A stretch of 64,000 bases of DNA from Akkermansia sp. N21116 (GTDB taxonomy: Bacteria > Verrucomicrobiota > Verrucomicrobiia > Verrucomicrobiales > Akkermansiaceae), in the NCBI RefSeq assembly GCF_029854705.2, contig NZ_CP139035.1:2108001-2172000 (forward strand). Direction: 5' to 3'. A program made the translations under genes and the position numbers. Within the stretch, counting starts at the first letter, position 1, and each line of letters starts with the position of its first letter. Positions 10,321 through 20,168 of the stretch are shown here, piece by piece. A model generated the notes under the pieces. The model searched no databases, had not been told where the DNA came from, and was given only the letters and a program-made list of their open reading frames with translations.

Positions 10321-10366
10321 GGCAGCGGGAGGGAGTTCTTCCCTCCTACTGCCCGATGGTTTTTTC
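10321..10366 (+). terminator. First terminator after ppdK
   Basis: A GC-rich hairpin with arms GGCAG-GGGAGGGA and TCCCTCC-CTGCC (10321-10353) is followed by a run of six T at 10360-10365. It lies 16 bases after the ppdK stop codon. Confidence 0.75.
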
Positions 10367-10370
10367 CGAA

Positions 10371-10407
10371 TCCCTGCGGGCTGGTAAAAGCCTGCAGGGA
10401 TTTTTTT
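10371..10407 (+). terminator. Second terminator after ppdK
   Basis: Arms TCCCTGC (10371-10377) and GCAGGGA (10394-10400), with an inner GGCT/AGCC pair, are followed by seven T at 10401-10407. Together with the preceding hairpin it gives a double stop between ppdK and the MATE gene. Confidence 0.85.
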
Positions 10408-10501
10408 AACGAATTTTTTGTGTAAAATTTCTTGGCTTTTCCCCGAAAAAACGAATGATCCCCCTCCTCCCAGTAAGATGAACGAGAAACAGACAGGAAA
10501 C

Positions 10502-11884
10502 ATGGACCTCCTTGGAAAGCGCTCGGAAATGAAAACCATCATTTATTTGAGTATCCCCGTGTTGATTGCCAATTTGACCAACATGGGAATGGGGTGTGTG
10601 GATACGATTGTTGCCGGCAGCGCATCGTCCGTCGATATGGCCTCCGTATCGCTCGGAGCCTCCGTATTTATTCCCGTCCAATTGTTTGCCTGTGGCATCC
10701 TGATGGTGCTGGGACCGATCGTCGCCAATTACCGTGGCAGGGATGTGGCAAGGCGCAGCGGCTACGTCATGCACAACGGTCTCTGGCTTGCCTTGTTGCT
10801 GGGAGCTTGCGTAATAGGCATCGAATCCTTTGCCGGCTCGGTCTTCGATTGGATTTCGCCGGACCCGGCTATGCGCCGTATCGCAACGGGGTACTTGCAC
10901 GCCATCCTGTGGGGGGCCCCGGCCAACTTGATCTTCGTTGCACTGCGCAGTTTGAACGAGGGTTCCAACATGACGCGTCCGGCCATGTTTGTAGGCATTA
11001 GCTCACTGCTGTTGAACATCCCTCTTAATTACATATTCGTTTTCGGATGGTTCGGGTTGCCGGCCATGGGGGGCTCCGGATGCGGCGCGGCAACGGCAGT
11101 CATTTACTGGTTTCAGGCACTTGCCATGTTCGGGATTGTTTATCTTCACCCGGAACACAGACTTTATCGCCGGCATATCATCGCTTTGAGGAGACCTGCG
11201 CGCGACATGTTGGGGCGCGTACTGAAAATCGGATTTCCGGTCGGGATATCCATGTTTTGCGAGGTACTCCTCTTTTGTGGTGCCTCCTTGGTACTGGCTC
11301 CTCTTGGGTACATTCAGGTAGGAAGTCATCAGGTTGCCTGTAACGTAGCCTCAATGCTATTCATGATTCCATTGTCCATTGGCCTTGCGGCTTCGATACG
11401 CGTTGCCTATCATAATGGGGCACGGGATAGGGCTGGAGCCTTGTCCGCCATTCGTTCATCCTATGCCCTGGTACTGGGAATTCTGGTCTTAAGCGCCCTG
11501 TTCATCATCTTTTTCAACAGGCAAGTTGTTATGCTGTTCAATGATGATCCTGCCATTGTAGGTACGGCATCAATGCTGCTCCTGTTGGGGGTTATCTACC
11601 AGCTGCCGGATTGTCTCCAGGTCGTGAGTGCAGGCATATTGCGTGGTTTCCGGGATACGGGAGCCATCAGCATTATTACCTTTATCTCCTACTGGATCAT
11701 CGGGTTTCCGGTTGGATTCATCTTGTCGCGCACGACATGGGTGACATCCGAAATCATGGGAGCAAACGGAATTTGGATAGGATTCATATTCGGTCTTAGT
11801 GCGGCATCTATCATGTTGATATTCAGGGTTATTAAAACATGCCGGAGAGAATTTTCCCTGATGAGTGCAGAAACTCATCAATAA
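10502..11884 (+). CDS. MATE-family multidrug efflux transporter
   Basis: A 460-residue inner-membrane protein with about twelve helices in two six-helix bundles, matching the MATE (NorM-type) family, which exports cationic drugs using sodium or proton gradients. Characteristic stretches are IPVLIANLTNMGMGCVDTI in helix 1, the GAPANLIFVALRSLNEG region, and SAGILRGFRDTGAISI in the second half. The ATG at 10502 is preceded by AGGAAAC, one of the few Shine-Dalgarno-like sites here; an in-frame ATG at 10478 would add eight residues. The gene is alone between the ppdK terminators and tRNA-Asp. The substrate is not readable. Confidence 0.93.
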   Translation: MDLLGKRSEMKTIIYLSIPVLIANLTNMGMGCVDTIVAGSASSVDMASVSLGASVFIPVQLFACGILMVLGPIVANYRGRDVARRSGYVMHNGLWLALLLGACVIGIESFAGSVFDWISPDPAMRRIATGYLHAILWGAPANLIFVALRSLNEGSNMTRPAMFVGISSLLLNIPLNYIFVFGWFGLPAMGGSGCGAATAVIYWFQALAMFGIVYLHPEHRLYRRHIIALRRPARDMLGRVLKIGFPVGISMFCEVLLFCGASLVLAPLGYIQVGSHQVACNVASMLFMIPLSIGLAASIRVAYHNGARDRAGALSAIRSSYALVLGILVLSALFIIFFNRQVVMLFNDDPAIVGTASMLLLLGVIYQLPDCLQVVSAGILRGFRDTGAISIITFISYWIIGFPVGFILSRTTWVTSEIMGANGIWIGFIFGLSAASIMLIFRVIKTCRREFSLMSAETHQ

Positions 11885-11986
11885 AATTATTCCGTTTTAA
11901 TTAAAAAAATCTTGTCAAAATGAACCTATGTATGTAACCTATCGCCCGTCCTCGCCGGAGATGGTGAGCGACAAAGAAGGTGTTAC

Positions 11987-12064
11987 GGAGTGGTAGCTCA
12001 GTTCGGTTAGAGCGCCAGCCTGTCACGCTGGAGGTCGCGGGTTCGAGCCCCGTCCGCTTCGCCA
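11987..12064 (+). tRNA. tRNA-Asp (GTC)
   Basis: A full cloverleaf can be folded: acceptor GGAGTGG pairs with CCGCTTC using two G-U pairs, the D-loop follows TAGCTCAG, the anticodon loop CTGTCAC gives anticodon GTC, and the T-arm contains GGTTCGAGC-type sequence. CCA is encoded at 12062-12064. A hairpin terminator follows 20 bases later. Confidence 0.96.
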
Positions 12065-12083
12065 CCACTTTTTTGTCAAAATC

Positions 12084-12116
12084 GCCGTCCTCTCCTTATG
12101 GAGAAGGGCGGTTTTT
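12084..12116 (+). terminator. Terminator after tRNA-Asp
   Basis: The imperfect hairpin CCGTCCTCTCC / GGAGAAGGGCGG (12084-12111) is followed by five T. It ends the tRNA-Asp transcript. Confidence 0.75.
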
Positions 12117-12449
12117 GTTTTCGCTTCCGGGCTATATTGCTTGTGGCATTTCCTCCGGGCTTTCTGGTGATCTTATACTCTTTATTTTGGACTGTAGTGT
12201 TGACAAACCCTACCCGTGTGTGGGAAGAATATACAACTCTTCATGATCCATTGCGAGCAATGGGGAGTTTCTGGACGATGCGAGGTTCTTTCCTTCTCGT
12301 ACCGTTGTATTGCGTCTTCTGCTCCTGTCGGAAGGGATTCCGGCAGGAGTAGTTGAAGCTGATGGGGACAGGAAGAAGGAAAGACTTTTCTTGTCCTGAA
12401 AGATTTGGAAATTGACTTTTTAGCAGTGGGAGGCTATCCAATTCCGGCT
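12117..12449 (+). other. Gap between tRNA-Asp and ychF
   Basis: These 333 bases hold no convincing gene. One stable hairpin is visible at 12322-12349 (CTCCTG-CGGAA with TTCCG-CAGGAG), without a T-run after it, so it may be an RNA structure in the ychF leader. A short hydrophobic open frame at 12098-12352 overlaps the tRNA terminator and is unlikely to be a gene. Confidence 0.5.
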
Positions 12450-13571
12450 ATGTTGCAAGCAGGTATCGTAGGTCTCCCCAATGTCGGCAAATCCACTTTG
12501 TTCAACGCCGTTACAAGAACGCGCAAGGCCCAGGCGGCCAATTACCCCTTTTGTACGATTGATCCCAATGTCGGTATGGTAACAGTGCCGGATTCCAGGC
12601 TGGATGTGCTCTCGGAAATGTCCAAATCGGAAAAAATCGTTCCGACAGTTATCGAATTTGTTGATATTGCCGGCTTGGTCAAAGGCGCTTCCGAAGGGGC
12701 CGGCCTTGGGAACCAGTTTTTGGCCAACATCCGCGAAGTGGATGCTATTGTCCAGGTCGTGCGTTGTTTTGACAATGACGACATCATTCATGAACTGGGC
12801 TCCGTCGATCCTTTGAGAGATATTGAAATCATCAATTCCGAACTGATCCTCGCCGATATCACAGCTATGGAAAAGCGTCGTACTTCCCGTGAACGCAAGG
12901 CACGGGGAGGTGACAAAGAATCAAAAGAGGAAATCTCGCTGATCGATAAACTGCTTCCCCATCTCTACGAAGGCACTCCTGCCATCATGTTGGAGGAGTC
13001 TTTGTCGGACGACGAAGTGAAGCTCTTGAAGACCTTCTGTCTTTTGTCCGGCAAAAAGAGTATCTTTGCTTGCAACGTCAATGAAGACGAACTGGCTCAG
13101 GCCATCAATGATCCGGAAGGGCATCCATACGTTTCCCGCGTCCGTCAATACGCTGCGGAGCACCACAATGCCGAAGCTATTGTCATCTCCGCCCGAATCG
13201 AGGAGGAATTGATCGACATTGATCCGGAAGAAGCGAAAGAATACCTTCTGGACCTCGGAGTCAGGGATTCCGGCGTATCCGATTTGATACGTGCCGTGTA
13301 CCATCTTCTGGGACTGAGAACTTATCTCACCACAGGCGTCAAGGAAACGCGTGCCTGGACCATTCCGGCCGGCGCCAAGGCTCCCCAGGCGGCCGGTGTC
13401 ATCCATACGGATTTCGAACGAGGATTCATCGCTGCGGAAATCGTTGCCTTTGACGATCTCGTTGCCTGCGGCTCCAAAGTCCACGCCAAAGAACAGGGCA
13501 AACTCCGTATCGAAGGCAAGGAATACGTTGTTCAGGACGGGGATGTCATCGAATTCCGCTTTAACGTGTGA
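12450..13571 (+). CDS. ychF: Redox-regulated ATPase YchF
   Basis: A 373-residue YchF/Ola1 protein, an Obg-family nucleotidase that prefers ATP and binds ribosomes. G1 is [14 protein letters not shown] near residue 8; G3 is [20 protein letters not shown]; the family's coiled-coil insertion follows at about 130-200 ([11 protein letters not shown]). The C-terminus is the TGS-like domain, with [28 protein letters not shown] and a [10 protein letters not shown] end identical in style to other YchF proteins. The ATG at 12450 matches the family N-terminus; the frame is open 45 bases further upstream without likeness to the family. Confidence 0.97.
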   Translation: MLQAGIVGLPNVGKSTLFNAVTRTRKAQAANYPFCTIDPNVGMVTVPDSRLDVLSEMSKSEKIVPTVIEFVDIAGLVKGASEGAGLGNQFLANIREVDAIVQVVRCFDNDDIIHELGSVDPLRDIEIINSELILADITAMEKRRTSRERKARGGDKESKEEISLIDKLLPHLYEGTPAIMLEESLSDDEVKLLKTFCLLSGKKSIFACNVNEDELAQAINDPEGHPYVSRVRQYAAEHHNAEAIVISARIEEELIDIDPEEAKEYLLDLGVRDSGVSDLIRAVYHLLGLRTYLTTGVKETRAWTIPAGAKAPQAAGVIHTDFERGFIAAEIVAFDDLVACGSKVHAKEQGKLRIEGKEYVVQDGDVIEFRFNV

Positions 13572-13684
13572 TCCGCTGGTAAGGATTATTTCTTCCTCTT
13601 TTTTCCAGGAATCATAAAAAGTTCTGGACAATCGTTCTTATCTCATATATACACCCTTCCGCCTTCAAGGCAAAGCCCACAAAA

Positions 13685-13759
<75 letters not shown>

Positions 13760-13773
13760 TTTCAGAACAAAAA

Positions 13774-13809
13774 AATCCCTTGGAATGAATGAATTCCAGG
13801 GGATTTTTT
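13774..13809 (+). terminator. Terminator after tRNA-CAT
   Basis: A 13-pair hairpin, AATCCCTTGGAAT with ATTCCAGGGGATT (one G-U), is followed by TTTTTT. It ends 50 bases after the tRNA. Confidence 0.9.
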
Positions 13810-14005
13810 GTTTAGAAGGCATCCACCGCCTTTGACGAAGAGCCAATTTACTTCGGAGACCTACTTTTGAAAAAACTGTGCGTTTGCTCTGTCGATTGCT
13901 TGGTTGGCATAGTCCATGCAGACTTTTTGTAATTTTCCTGCCGGAGGCGGCGTATATATACCCGTGATACGCGATACAGTGAAATCAGGAAGAACGGATG
14001 CCGGA

Positions 14006-16597
14006 ATGAACCGTGACGGCAAGAGTGGGGTGAAAAAGTCGTTGCGCCATGCATTGATGGCGACTGCTGTGGTTGTGGCGGCTTCTTGTATGTATTCCCA
14101 GGCCGGGGATGCCGCAGGATCTCCCGTTTTGGGGACTCCCGATATGCCTTTGGAACAGAGGATCGACAAAATTCTTGCCCAGTTAACGACTGAGGAGAAG
14201 GTGGCTCTCTGTTATGGCCGGAGCTGGATGGAGGCCGGGGAGGTAAAGCGCCTTGGTATCGGCCAGTTGAAAATGGCGGATGGTCCACAAGGGGTGACGC
14301 GATTTACGGAGCCTTGTGCATTGCCTGTGGGTATTAGCCTTTCCTGCACGTGGAATCCTGAGGCGGCGCATGAATACGGCAAGGTGATTGCCGAGGAAAT
14401 GCTAGCTTTGAAACGTCACATGATTCTCGGGCCCGGAGTCAACCTGATGAGGACTCCGCGCTGTGGGCGCAATTTCGAATATTATGGCGAAGATCCCTAT
14501 TTGAGCGGGACGATGGCTGCCGCCTATATTCAGGGAGTGCAAAGCCTTGATGTGGCCGCTTGTGTGAAGCATTTTGTAGCGAACAATCAGGAAAATCACC
14601 GCTGTTTGTCCAGTTCCAATGTTGATGAACGGACTCTGCGCGAACTTTACATGGTGCCATTTGAAATAGCTGTCAAGGAGGGCAAACCATGGTCGCTTAT
14701 GTCGTCCTACAATCGTTTGAACGGGATTCATGCTGCTGAACATAAGTGGCTTCAGGATGATGTCCTCAAAAAGGAATGGGGGTTTGACGGTTTGGTCGTT
14801 TCCGACTGGAACGCTGTGGTCAGTGCGAAAGGTTCCGCACTGGGCGGACTTGATCTGGAAATGGGGTCAGGGCATTTCAGCAAGGATTCTGCGTTGTTGA
14901 ATCTTGTCAAATCGGGCGAAGTTCCGATGGATGTGTTGGATGACAAAGTGCGCCGTATGCTGCGTCTGATGGCCCGGACGCATGTGCTGGATCCGGAGCT
15001 TCAGAAGACCGGGGAAGTCCAAACTCCCGCTCACCAGAAAAAGGTAAGGGAGCTTGCCTCCGAGGGCATGGTACTGTTGAAAAATGACAGGGGAGTGCTG
15101 CCTCTGGATGCATCGAAGTTGAAGAAAGTGCTGGTGGTCGGCCCCAATGCCGATAAGGAACATCGTGGTGGCGGCGGTTCCGGCGGCGTCAATTCTCCGT
15201 ATGAAATTACGCCTTTACAGGGTATACGCCAGGTGTTGGGAGACAGGGTGGAATATGTTGCCGGCCTGACTTTTGACAATAATTCCGTGTTCCCCTCCCG
15301 CTACCTCCGCTCGGTTGACGGCCAAGAGGGGTTAACAGGAGAATATTACGATAATCCGAATTTGGAGGGGGCTCCCGTTGTCAGGGGGATTTCCAAGGCG
15401 ATTGATTGTAAATGGGGCAAGGCCATGTTCGGCATTCCTTCCGATCCGAAGATGCCGACCAACCGGCTTTCCGTCCGCTGGACGGGTAAACTGGTTGCTC
15501 CCGTGACGGGGCCGATGAAGCTCGGCGTCAATGCCGATGACGGCGTGCGTGTCTGGTTGGACGGCAAGTTGATTATCGACCAGTGGAAACCCGGCATTCA
15601 CAATCTGTTGGCTGATGTCAGCCTCCAGAAGGGTAGGGAATATGACCTCAAAGTCGAATATAACGATGTCGGAGGGGATGCTTACGCTCAACTGGTCTGG
15701 CAGGATCCCCGGCAGAACCCGGATGCCGCTGTTGCCGCCGCCAAGGATGCCGATGCGGTTATTTTCGTCGGCGGCACCCACCATGGTTATGACCGTGAAG
15801 GCGGCTGGGGTGAATCCAGTACGGATATTCCCAATTTGGAACTGATTGGTGCCCAGTCCGAATTGATTGAAAAGCTGGCCAAGGAGAATAAAAATATCAT
15901 CGTTGTTCTCGTCAATGGTTCCGTTGTGAAACTGGATCCCTGGATCGACCATGTTCCGTCTGTCCTGGAGGCTTGGTATGGAGGGCAGGAAGCTGGGAAT
16001 GCCATTGCGGACATCTTGTTTGGCAAGGTCAACCCGAGCGGTAAATTGACCTGTACCTTTGGGAAAGAGGAGAAGGATTATGCCTGCCATGCCCAGGGAA
16101 CCTATCCCGGAACTCTCGGTCCCTTGTCCGTCGACCCCCATACCGATTACAAGGAAGGTATCTTCATCGGTTACCGCTGGTTTGACCAGCAGGGGATTGA
16201 ACCGCGTTTCCCGTTTGGCTATGGCCTCTCTTACACAACGTTCACGATTGCTCCCCCTTCCGTGTCTGCCCGTGAGATCACCGCTGGCGATACTCTCAAG
16301 GTGACGACGCAAGTGAGCAATACCGGTTCCCGCGAAGGTGCCGAAGTTGTCCAGCTTTACGTTTCCGATCCCAAGGCGTCTGTGCCGCGTCCCCCCAAGG
16401 AACTGAAAGGGTTCCGCAAGGTATTCTTGAAACCGGGAGAAACAAAGACCGTGGAATTCGAGTTAGCCCCCCGAGCGTTTTCTTTCTGGGATACGGAAAA
16501 GCATGATTGGAAGGCGGAACCGGGAGAATTTGAAATTCGCCTCGGTAATTCCAGTCGCAACCTTACTCCTCCGGTATCCGTGACGATGAGTCGCTAG
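14006..16597 (+). CDS. Secreted GH3 beta-glycosidase with PA14 insert
   Basis: An 863-residue glycoside hydrolase family 3 enzyme from the ATG at 14006, which gives a basic N-region and a hydrophobic export helix (about 17-30). Domains in order: the N-terminal GH3 barrel with MADGPQGVTRF, KHFVANNQE and the nucleophile D267 in GLVVSDWNA; the GH3 C-terminal sandwich starting near ELASEGMVLLKN; a PA14 domain inserted in it (GLTGEYYDNPNLEG through GDAYAQLVWQ); and a fibronectin III-like end with the RPPKELKGFRKV motif. Family members release beta-linked glucose, xylose or GlcNAc from glycans; the PA14 insert probably shapes substrate access. Expected location is periplasm or cell surface. The frame is open 90 bases further upstream, but that stretch does not look like a signal peptide. 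Confidence 0.95.
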   Translation: MNRDGKSGVKKSLRHALMATAVVVAASCMYSQAGDAAGSPVLGTPDMPLEQRIDKILAQLTTEEKVALCYGRSWMEAGEVKRLGIGQLKMADGPQGVTRFTEPCALPVGISLSCTWNPEAAHEYGKVIAEEMLALKRHMILGPGVNLMRTPRCGRNFEYYGEDPYLSGTMAAAYIQGVQSLDVAACVKHFVANNQENHRCLSSSNVDERTLRELYMVPFEIAVKEGKPWSLMSSYNRLNGIHAAEHKWLQDDVLKKEWGFDGLVVSDWNAVVSAKGSALGGLDLEMGSGHFSKDSALLNLVKSGEVPMDVLDDKVRRMLRLMARTHVLDPELQKTGEVQTPAHQKKVRELASEGMVLLKNDRGVLPLDASKLKKVLVVGPNADKEHRGGGGSGGVNSPYEITPLQGIRQVLGDRVEYVAGLTFDNNSVFPSRYLRSVDGQEGLTGEYYDNPNLEGAPVVRGISKAIDCKWGKAMFGIPSDPKMPTNRLSVRWTGKLVAPVTGPMKLGVNADDGVRVWLDGKLIIDQWKPGIHNLLADVSLQKGREYDLKVEYNDVGGDAYAQLVWQDPRQNPDAAVAAAKDADAVIFVGGTHHGYDREGGWGESSTDIPNLELIGAQSELIEKLAKENKNIIVVLVNGSVVKLDPWIDHVPSVLEAWYGGQEAGNAIADILFGKVNPSGKLTCTFGKEEKDYACHAQGTYPGTLGPLSVDPHTDYKEGIFIGYRWFDQQGIEPRFPFGYGLSYTTFTIAPPSVSAREITAGDTLKVTTQVSNTGSREGAEVVQLYVSDPKASVPRPPKELKGFRKVFLKPGETKTVEFELAPRAFSFWDTEKHDWKAEPGEFEIRLGNSSRNLTPPVSVTMSR

Positions 16598-16624
16598 ATG
16601 GCTGTACCAACAAGTTATCTTAAT

Positions 16625-16655
16625 AATCCCGGGTGGCAAGAGGGCTGCCCGGGAT
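16625..16655 (+). terminator. Possible terminator after GH3 gene
   Basis: The hairpin TCCCGGGTGGC / GCTGCCCGGGA is stable, but only a broken T-run (TTGTTGTTG) follows, so termination may be weak. Confidence 0.45.
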
Positions 16656-16819
16656 TGTTGTTGAGGAGCGGGCGAGTCTGGAACAAGTGACTTTTCCAGA
16701 TTTAGAGAAGCGAGAATGAAGGCGCATTCTGTAGGGAAAGACATGTCATTGACGGAATGGCGTGGATGGGGCTTGCCCAGCTGGAAAAATGTCAGTAAGT
16801 ACGGGTTTTACATTTTTTT

Positions 16820-18292
16820 ATGTTGAATACAATTTTATCAGGTCTGGGTACTGCCGGGGTTATCGTTATTGTGATCCTGTTGTTCAATTTCATGATTTTT
16901 GTTCATGAACTGGGACACTTTTTTGCTGCGCGGTGGAGGGGAATGTATGTGGACCGGTTCCAGATTTGGTTTGGCAAGCCATTGTGGAAGAAGACGATCA
17001 ATGGCGTGCAATGGGGACTGGGGTGGATCCCTGCCGGCGGATTTGTGTCGCTGCCCCAGATGGCGCCGATGGAGGCGATCGAAGGAGAGGTGGAACTTCC
17101 CAAGGATTTGAAGCCGGTAACGGCTCTGGACAAGATTATTGTAGCGGCTGCCGGACCGGTTTCCTCGTTTTTGCTGGCGGTGGCGTTTGCTCTGGTGGTA
17201 TGGGGATTGGGTAAACCGGGCGTAGAGTTTCCTGTGACGACTGTTGGGTATATTCCTGCCGATTCTCCGGCTGCTGCATCGGGATTGAAGCCGGGTGACA
17301 AGATTCTGGAGATTGACGGTAATCCTGTAACGCAGTGGACTGGTAATATGGAGGGGGTACGGGAACGTATTATGCTGGGTGAAGGGACGAAGATCCGTTT
17401 CCTTGTCCAGCGTCCCGGTGTGGACAAACCGCTTGAATTCGAGAGTGGGTTCAAAATTCCTGAAACCAGATGGTGGCAGAGAAGCGCAATGCGTCAGATA
17501 GGGATCCTGCCTGCCGGTTCCTGTGTGGTCGGTGAAGTCGTGGCGGGAAGTCCGGCGGAGAAGGCCGGTTTGAAGTCGGGAGATGTTCTGATGGCATTGA
17601 ACGGTGAGAAGTTGTGGAGCCCGGCGGCAGTTGCGTTATCGGCAAAGGCAGGCGTTCCGATGAAGTTGACCGTGCGCCATGCTGACGGCAAGGAGTCTAT
17701 CGCGGATGTGACCCCTGAAATTCCCGCGAATTGGAAGGGACATTCCGAGGCGCGGGCCATTACGGGAATTCAGTGGAAGTTGGGAGATGAGATCAGGGAG
17801 ACGACTTTATATCCGACTCCCTGGGAACAGGTCGGACAGAGTTTGAAATGGATGGGGGATACGATGAAGAAGGTTTTTGCCCCCAATAGCGATATAAGTA
17901 TGGAGCACCTGAGCGGTCCTATCGGTATTGCCGGGTATTTTTACAATATGCTTCAGACGGATGGAGGCTGGAAACTGGCGTTGTGGTTTGCCGTAGTTTT
18001 GAATATCAATCTGGCTGTCTTGAATATTCTGCCTCTGCCCGTGGTGGATGGCGGACACGTTGTTCTGGGGACGGCGGAGATTTTACTGAAGCGTCCGGTG
18101 AGCGGACGGATCCTGGATTTTGTGCAGACGGGGTTTGTGTTCCTGTTGATGGGCTTTTTCCTGTTCGTATCGTTCAAGGATGTGGGGGATTTCTTCAAGC
18201 CGTCTGATGCTGAAAAGGAATTGCCGGCTCCTGTGTTTGCTGCGGTGGCCGGATCTATCTCTTCGGGAACGGCTTCTGTTTCCCAAGATTGA
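16820..18292 (+). CDS. rseP: Site-2 intramembrane zinc protease RseP
   Basis: A 490-residue M50 site-2 protease. The zinc motif HELGH begins at H29 in the first membrane helix, and the third ligand D410 sits in NILPLPVVDGGHV near the end. Two PDZ domains lie between (about 140-220 with GLKPGDKILEIDGNPV, and about 235-310 with GLKSGDVLMALNG). In the RseP pathway this enzyme makes the second, in-membrane cut of anti-sigma factors or clears signal-peptide remnants in the inner membrane. The protein is somewhat longer than E. coli RseP (about 450) because of the C-terminal tail. A LysE-type gene follows after 28 bases and is likely cotranscribed. Confidence 0.95.
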   Translation: MLNTILSGLGTAGVIVIVILLFNFMIFVHELGHFFAARWRGMYVDRFQIWFGKPLWKKTINGVQWGLGWIPAGGFVSLPQMAPMEAIEGEVELPKDLKPVTALDKIIVAAAGPVSSFLLAVAFALVVWGLGKPGVEFPVTTVGYIPADSPAAASGLKPGDKILEIDGNPVTQWTGNMEGVRERIMLGEGTKIRFLVQRPGVDKPLEFESGFKIPETRWWQRSAMRQIGILPAGSCVVGEVVAGSPAEKAGLKSGDVLMALNGEKLWSPAAVALSAKAGVPMKLTVRHADGKESIADVTPEIPANWKGHSEARAITGIQWKLGDEIRETTLYPTPWEQVGQSLKWMGDTMKKVFAPNSDISMEHLSGPIGIAGYFYNMLQTDGGWKLALWFAVVLNINLAVLNILPLPVVDGGHVVLGTAEILLKRPVSGRILDFVQTGFVFLLMGFFLFVSFKDVGDFFKPSDAEKELPAPVFAAVAGSISSGTASVSQD

Positions 18293-18320
18293 TTGTCAGG
18301 ATTTTTGGGATTGAATCTCA

Positions 18321-18920
18321 ATGAGTTCTCTCGTCTATTCGTTCGCCGTTTATACCGTTCTGTCGCAGTTTACGCCCGGCCCCAATAATTTGATGGCTAT
18401 GGCGAACGCCTCCCGCCATGGTGTAGAGGGTACCCGTCGATTCACGATTGGGGTTGTGTTGGCCAATGTCGTGTTTCTGTCGGTATGTTGCCTGGCGCAG
18501 GAGTATCTGCGCCGTCTGATTCCTGAACTGGGACCGTGGATGAAGTGGGCTTCCTGTGCCTACATGGTTTTCCTCGGGATCATGATTGCCAAGGATGCCG
18601 GAAAAGGCGGGAATGGGGAATTGCCTTCCTTTTCCATCAACACGGTGTTCAAAGGGTTTATTTTGCAGACAATCAACCCGAAACTGATTCTTTTTTGCCT
18701 GACGGTTGCCGGAGGATATCTTATTCCTATTGCAGACGGTCATCCGTGGATTCTTGTTCTGTTGATTGCGTTTATGGGAGGTTCGGCCTACGTGGCGAAT
18801 ACGATGTGGGCTGTTTTTGGTGCCGGAATCGACCGTTTCCTGTCAAAGTTCAGGAAGGAAATCGATTGGGCGATGGCTATTCTTGTCCTGTTGTGCGCTA
18901 TTGAGATGGCGACATTCTAA
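18321..18920 (+). CDS. LysE/RhtB-family amino-acid exporter
   Basis: A 199-residue membrane protein with about six helices. The N-terminal TPGPNNLMAMANASRHG motif is the LysE/RhtB hallmark, followed by the GVVLANVVF helix and a QTINPKLILF segment in the middle. These proteins export amino acids such as lysine, threonine, homoserine or cysteine; specificity cannot be told. The 28-base gap after rseP suggests one transcript. The menC gene converges from the other strand. Confidence 0.9.
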   Translation: MSSLVYSFAVYTVLSQFTPGPNNLMAMANASRHGVEGTRRFTIGVVLANVVFLSVCCLAQEYLRRLIPELGPWMKWASCAYMVFLGIMIAKDAGKGGNGELPSFSINTVFKGFILQTINPKLILFCLTVAGGYLIPIADGHPWILVLLIAFMGGSAYVANTMWAVFGAGIDRFLSKFRKEIDWAMAILVLLCAIEMATF

Positions 18921-18924
18921 TAAA

Positions 18925-18956
18925 AAAACCGCAAGGACAAAGATTCCCCTGCGGTT
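18925..18956 (-). terminator. Terminator for menC (leftward)
   Basis: Arms AACCGCAAGG and CCTGCGGTT flank a 15-base loop. Read leftward the hairpin is followed by a run of seven T, so it mainly ends the menC transcript; it also sits directly after the LysE stop. Confidence 0.75.
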
Positions 18957-19014
18957 GGAAGTTGTGAATGATGGAGGGCGGTCGTCTTTGGTCCCTCCGA
19001 TGTTTGTCAGGGGT

Positions 19015-19968
19015 TTATTCCAGCTTTTTCCAGGGAAGGGCGGCAAGGAGATCGTCATACCCCAGTCCTGTACCTTCCGGGACGGTGATGACGGGAGCAA
19101 GACCGCCCAAGGCTTCGATGAAGGCATCTTTTTTGAAGAGGAGATGAGTGCAGAGTCCGCAGAGGGGGATTTCTTCGCTGGGAGTGTCCTGATAGTATTG
19201 AGCTGCCGTGTAGGTGGCCCACAGCTGTCCGATGGGATGGTCCATGAACGAGGTGAAGACATGTTTCCCCGAGCCGGGAGACGGCATTTTTTCCCGTGCA
19301 GGTTTGATGATGCGGATGGGAGGGGACGTTGTATCCAAATGAGGCTGGTGGTCCAGGTCGGAGCCTTGATCGTAGGCTAAGCGCATGCCTTCCGACATGA
19401 GGCGGGACCAGCTTTCGCGGGTGTAGGGGCAAGGATCTTCGACGAAGTCGACCAGCTGCCGCAGGGAAGGGGACATCTCCCTCCAGAATTCATCGGCTTC
19501 CCGTTCGTTCAAACTGGAGTTGAAGTCGATTCTCCAACGCCAGTTCGGGGCGATGGATGCCAAAGTGGCAAGTCGTTCCAAGGTAGATTTCGGGCTCGAC
19601 ATCGCTTTGAGCTTACCGGCTCGGAAGCCATTGATACCCATGATGCGGACGGAAGCCGGGCTGACACACGGCGGCAGGGTTGCGTGGCTCTCCGGAATAT
19701 TCAGTCCGTGCAGGAGGTTGATTCCCTTGTGCCGGGCGTCTGCATCGACATTGGCGCATTTCAAGGCACGCTTGCCGAGAGTAAGAGGGGAGCCTGCTTT
19801 GAGTGCTTCCAGTTCTTCATCAAGAGTCGCATCACCGAGTTCGGGCCAGGGATGGATACATCCCACGCCTCCTTCGTCCGTCATGATCAGGGCACCATAC
19901 CTGTGGAATTCTGCTGCATGGGCATTCAATTGCCCTTCGGCGATCAATGAGTAAATATGGTAAAACAC
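19015..19968 (-). CDS. menC: Divergent o-succinylbenzoate synthase (enolase superfamily)
   Basis: A 317-318-residue protein of the enolase superfamily. The barrel core shows RWRIDFNSSLN followed by FVEDPCPY, the metal-binding Asp and Glu strands of MenC-type enzymes. The N-terminal capping part contains GCIHPWPELGDATLDEELEA, a pattern I associate with MenC. The reaction is dehydration of SHCHC to o-succinylbenzoate in menaquinone synthesis. I choose the GTG complementary to 19966-19968 because GGAG lies five bases before it; the frame continues upstream, but that sequence is not protein-like. The catalytic lysines are hard to place, so the gene name is moderately certain. menE lies at 3607-4752. 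Confidence 0.72.
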   Translation of the reverse strand: MFYHIYSLIAEGQLNAHAAEFHRYGALIMTDEGGVGCIHPWPELGDATLDEELEALKAGSPLTLGKRALKCANVDADARHKGINLLHGLNIPESHATLPPCVSPASVRIMGINGFRAGKLKAMSSPKSTLERLATLASIAPNWRWRIDFNSSLNEREADEFWREMSPSLRQLVDFVEDPCPYTRESWSRLMSEGMRLAYDQGSDLDHQPHLDTTSPPIRIIKPAREKMPSPGSGKHVFTSFMDHPIGQLWATYTAAQYYQDTPSEEIPLCGLCTHLLFKKDAFIEALGGLAPVITVPEGTGLGYDDLLAALPWKKLE

Positions 19969-20168
19969 AGTTCTCCAATTACCATATATAAAAGAATTTG
20001 TCACGATTAAAAGGAAATCTGATGAGAGAGAATATCTGAATCCGTTCGTTTCTCCGTTAAAAACCCGGTGGGGAATTTTCTGAAAATTATCGCCAAACGT
20101 GACGATTTCGTGTAAAACCTCCGTGGCGTTGCACGCGGATGCCCTCCGCCCGCCAAAACCACTACCAT

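Noticed and set aside
12098-12352. An 84-codon hydrophobic frame after tRNA-Asp
   Set aside because: Its start lies within the tRNA terminator, and it has no ribosome site or motif.
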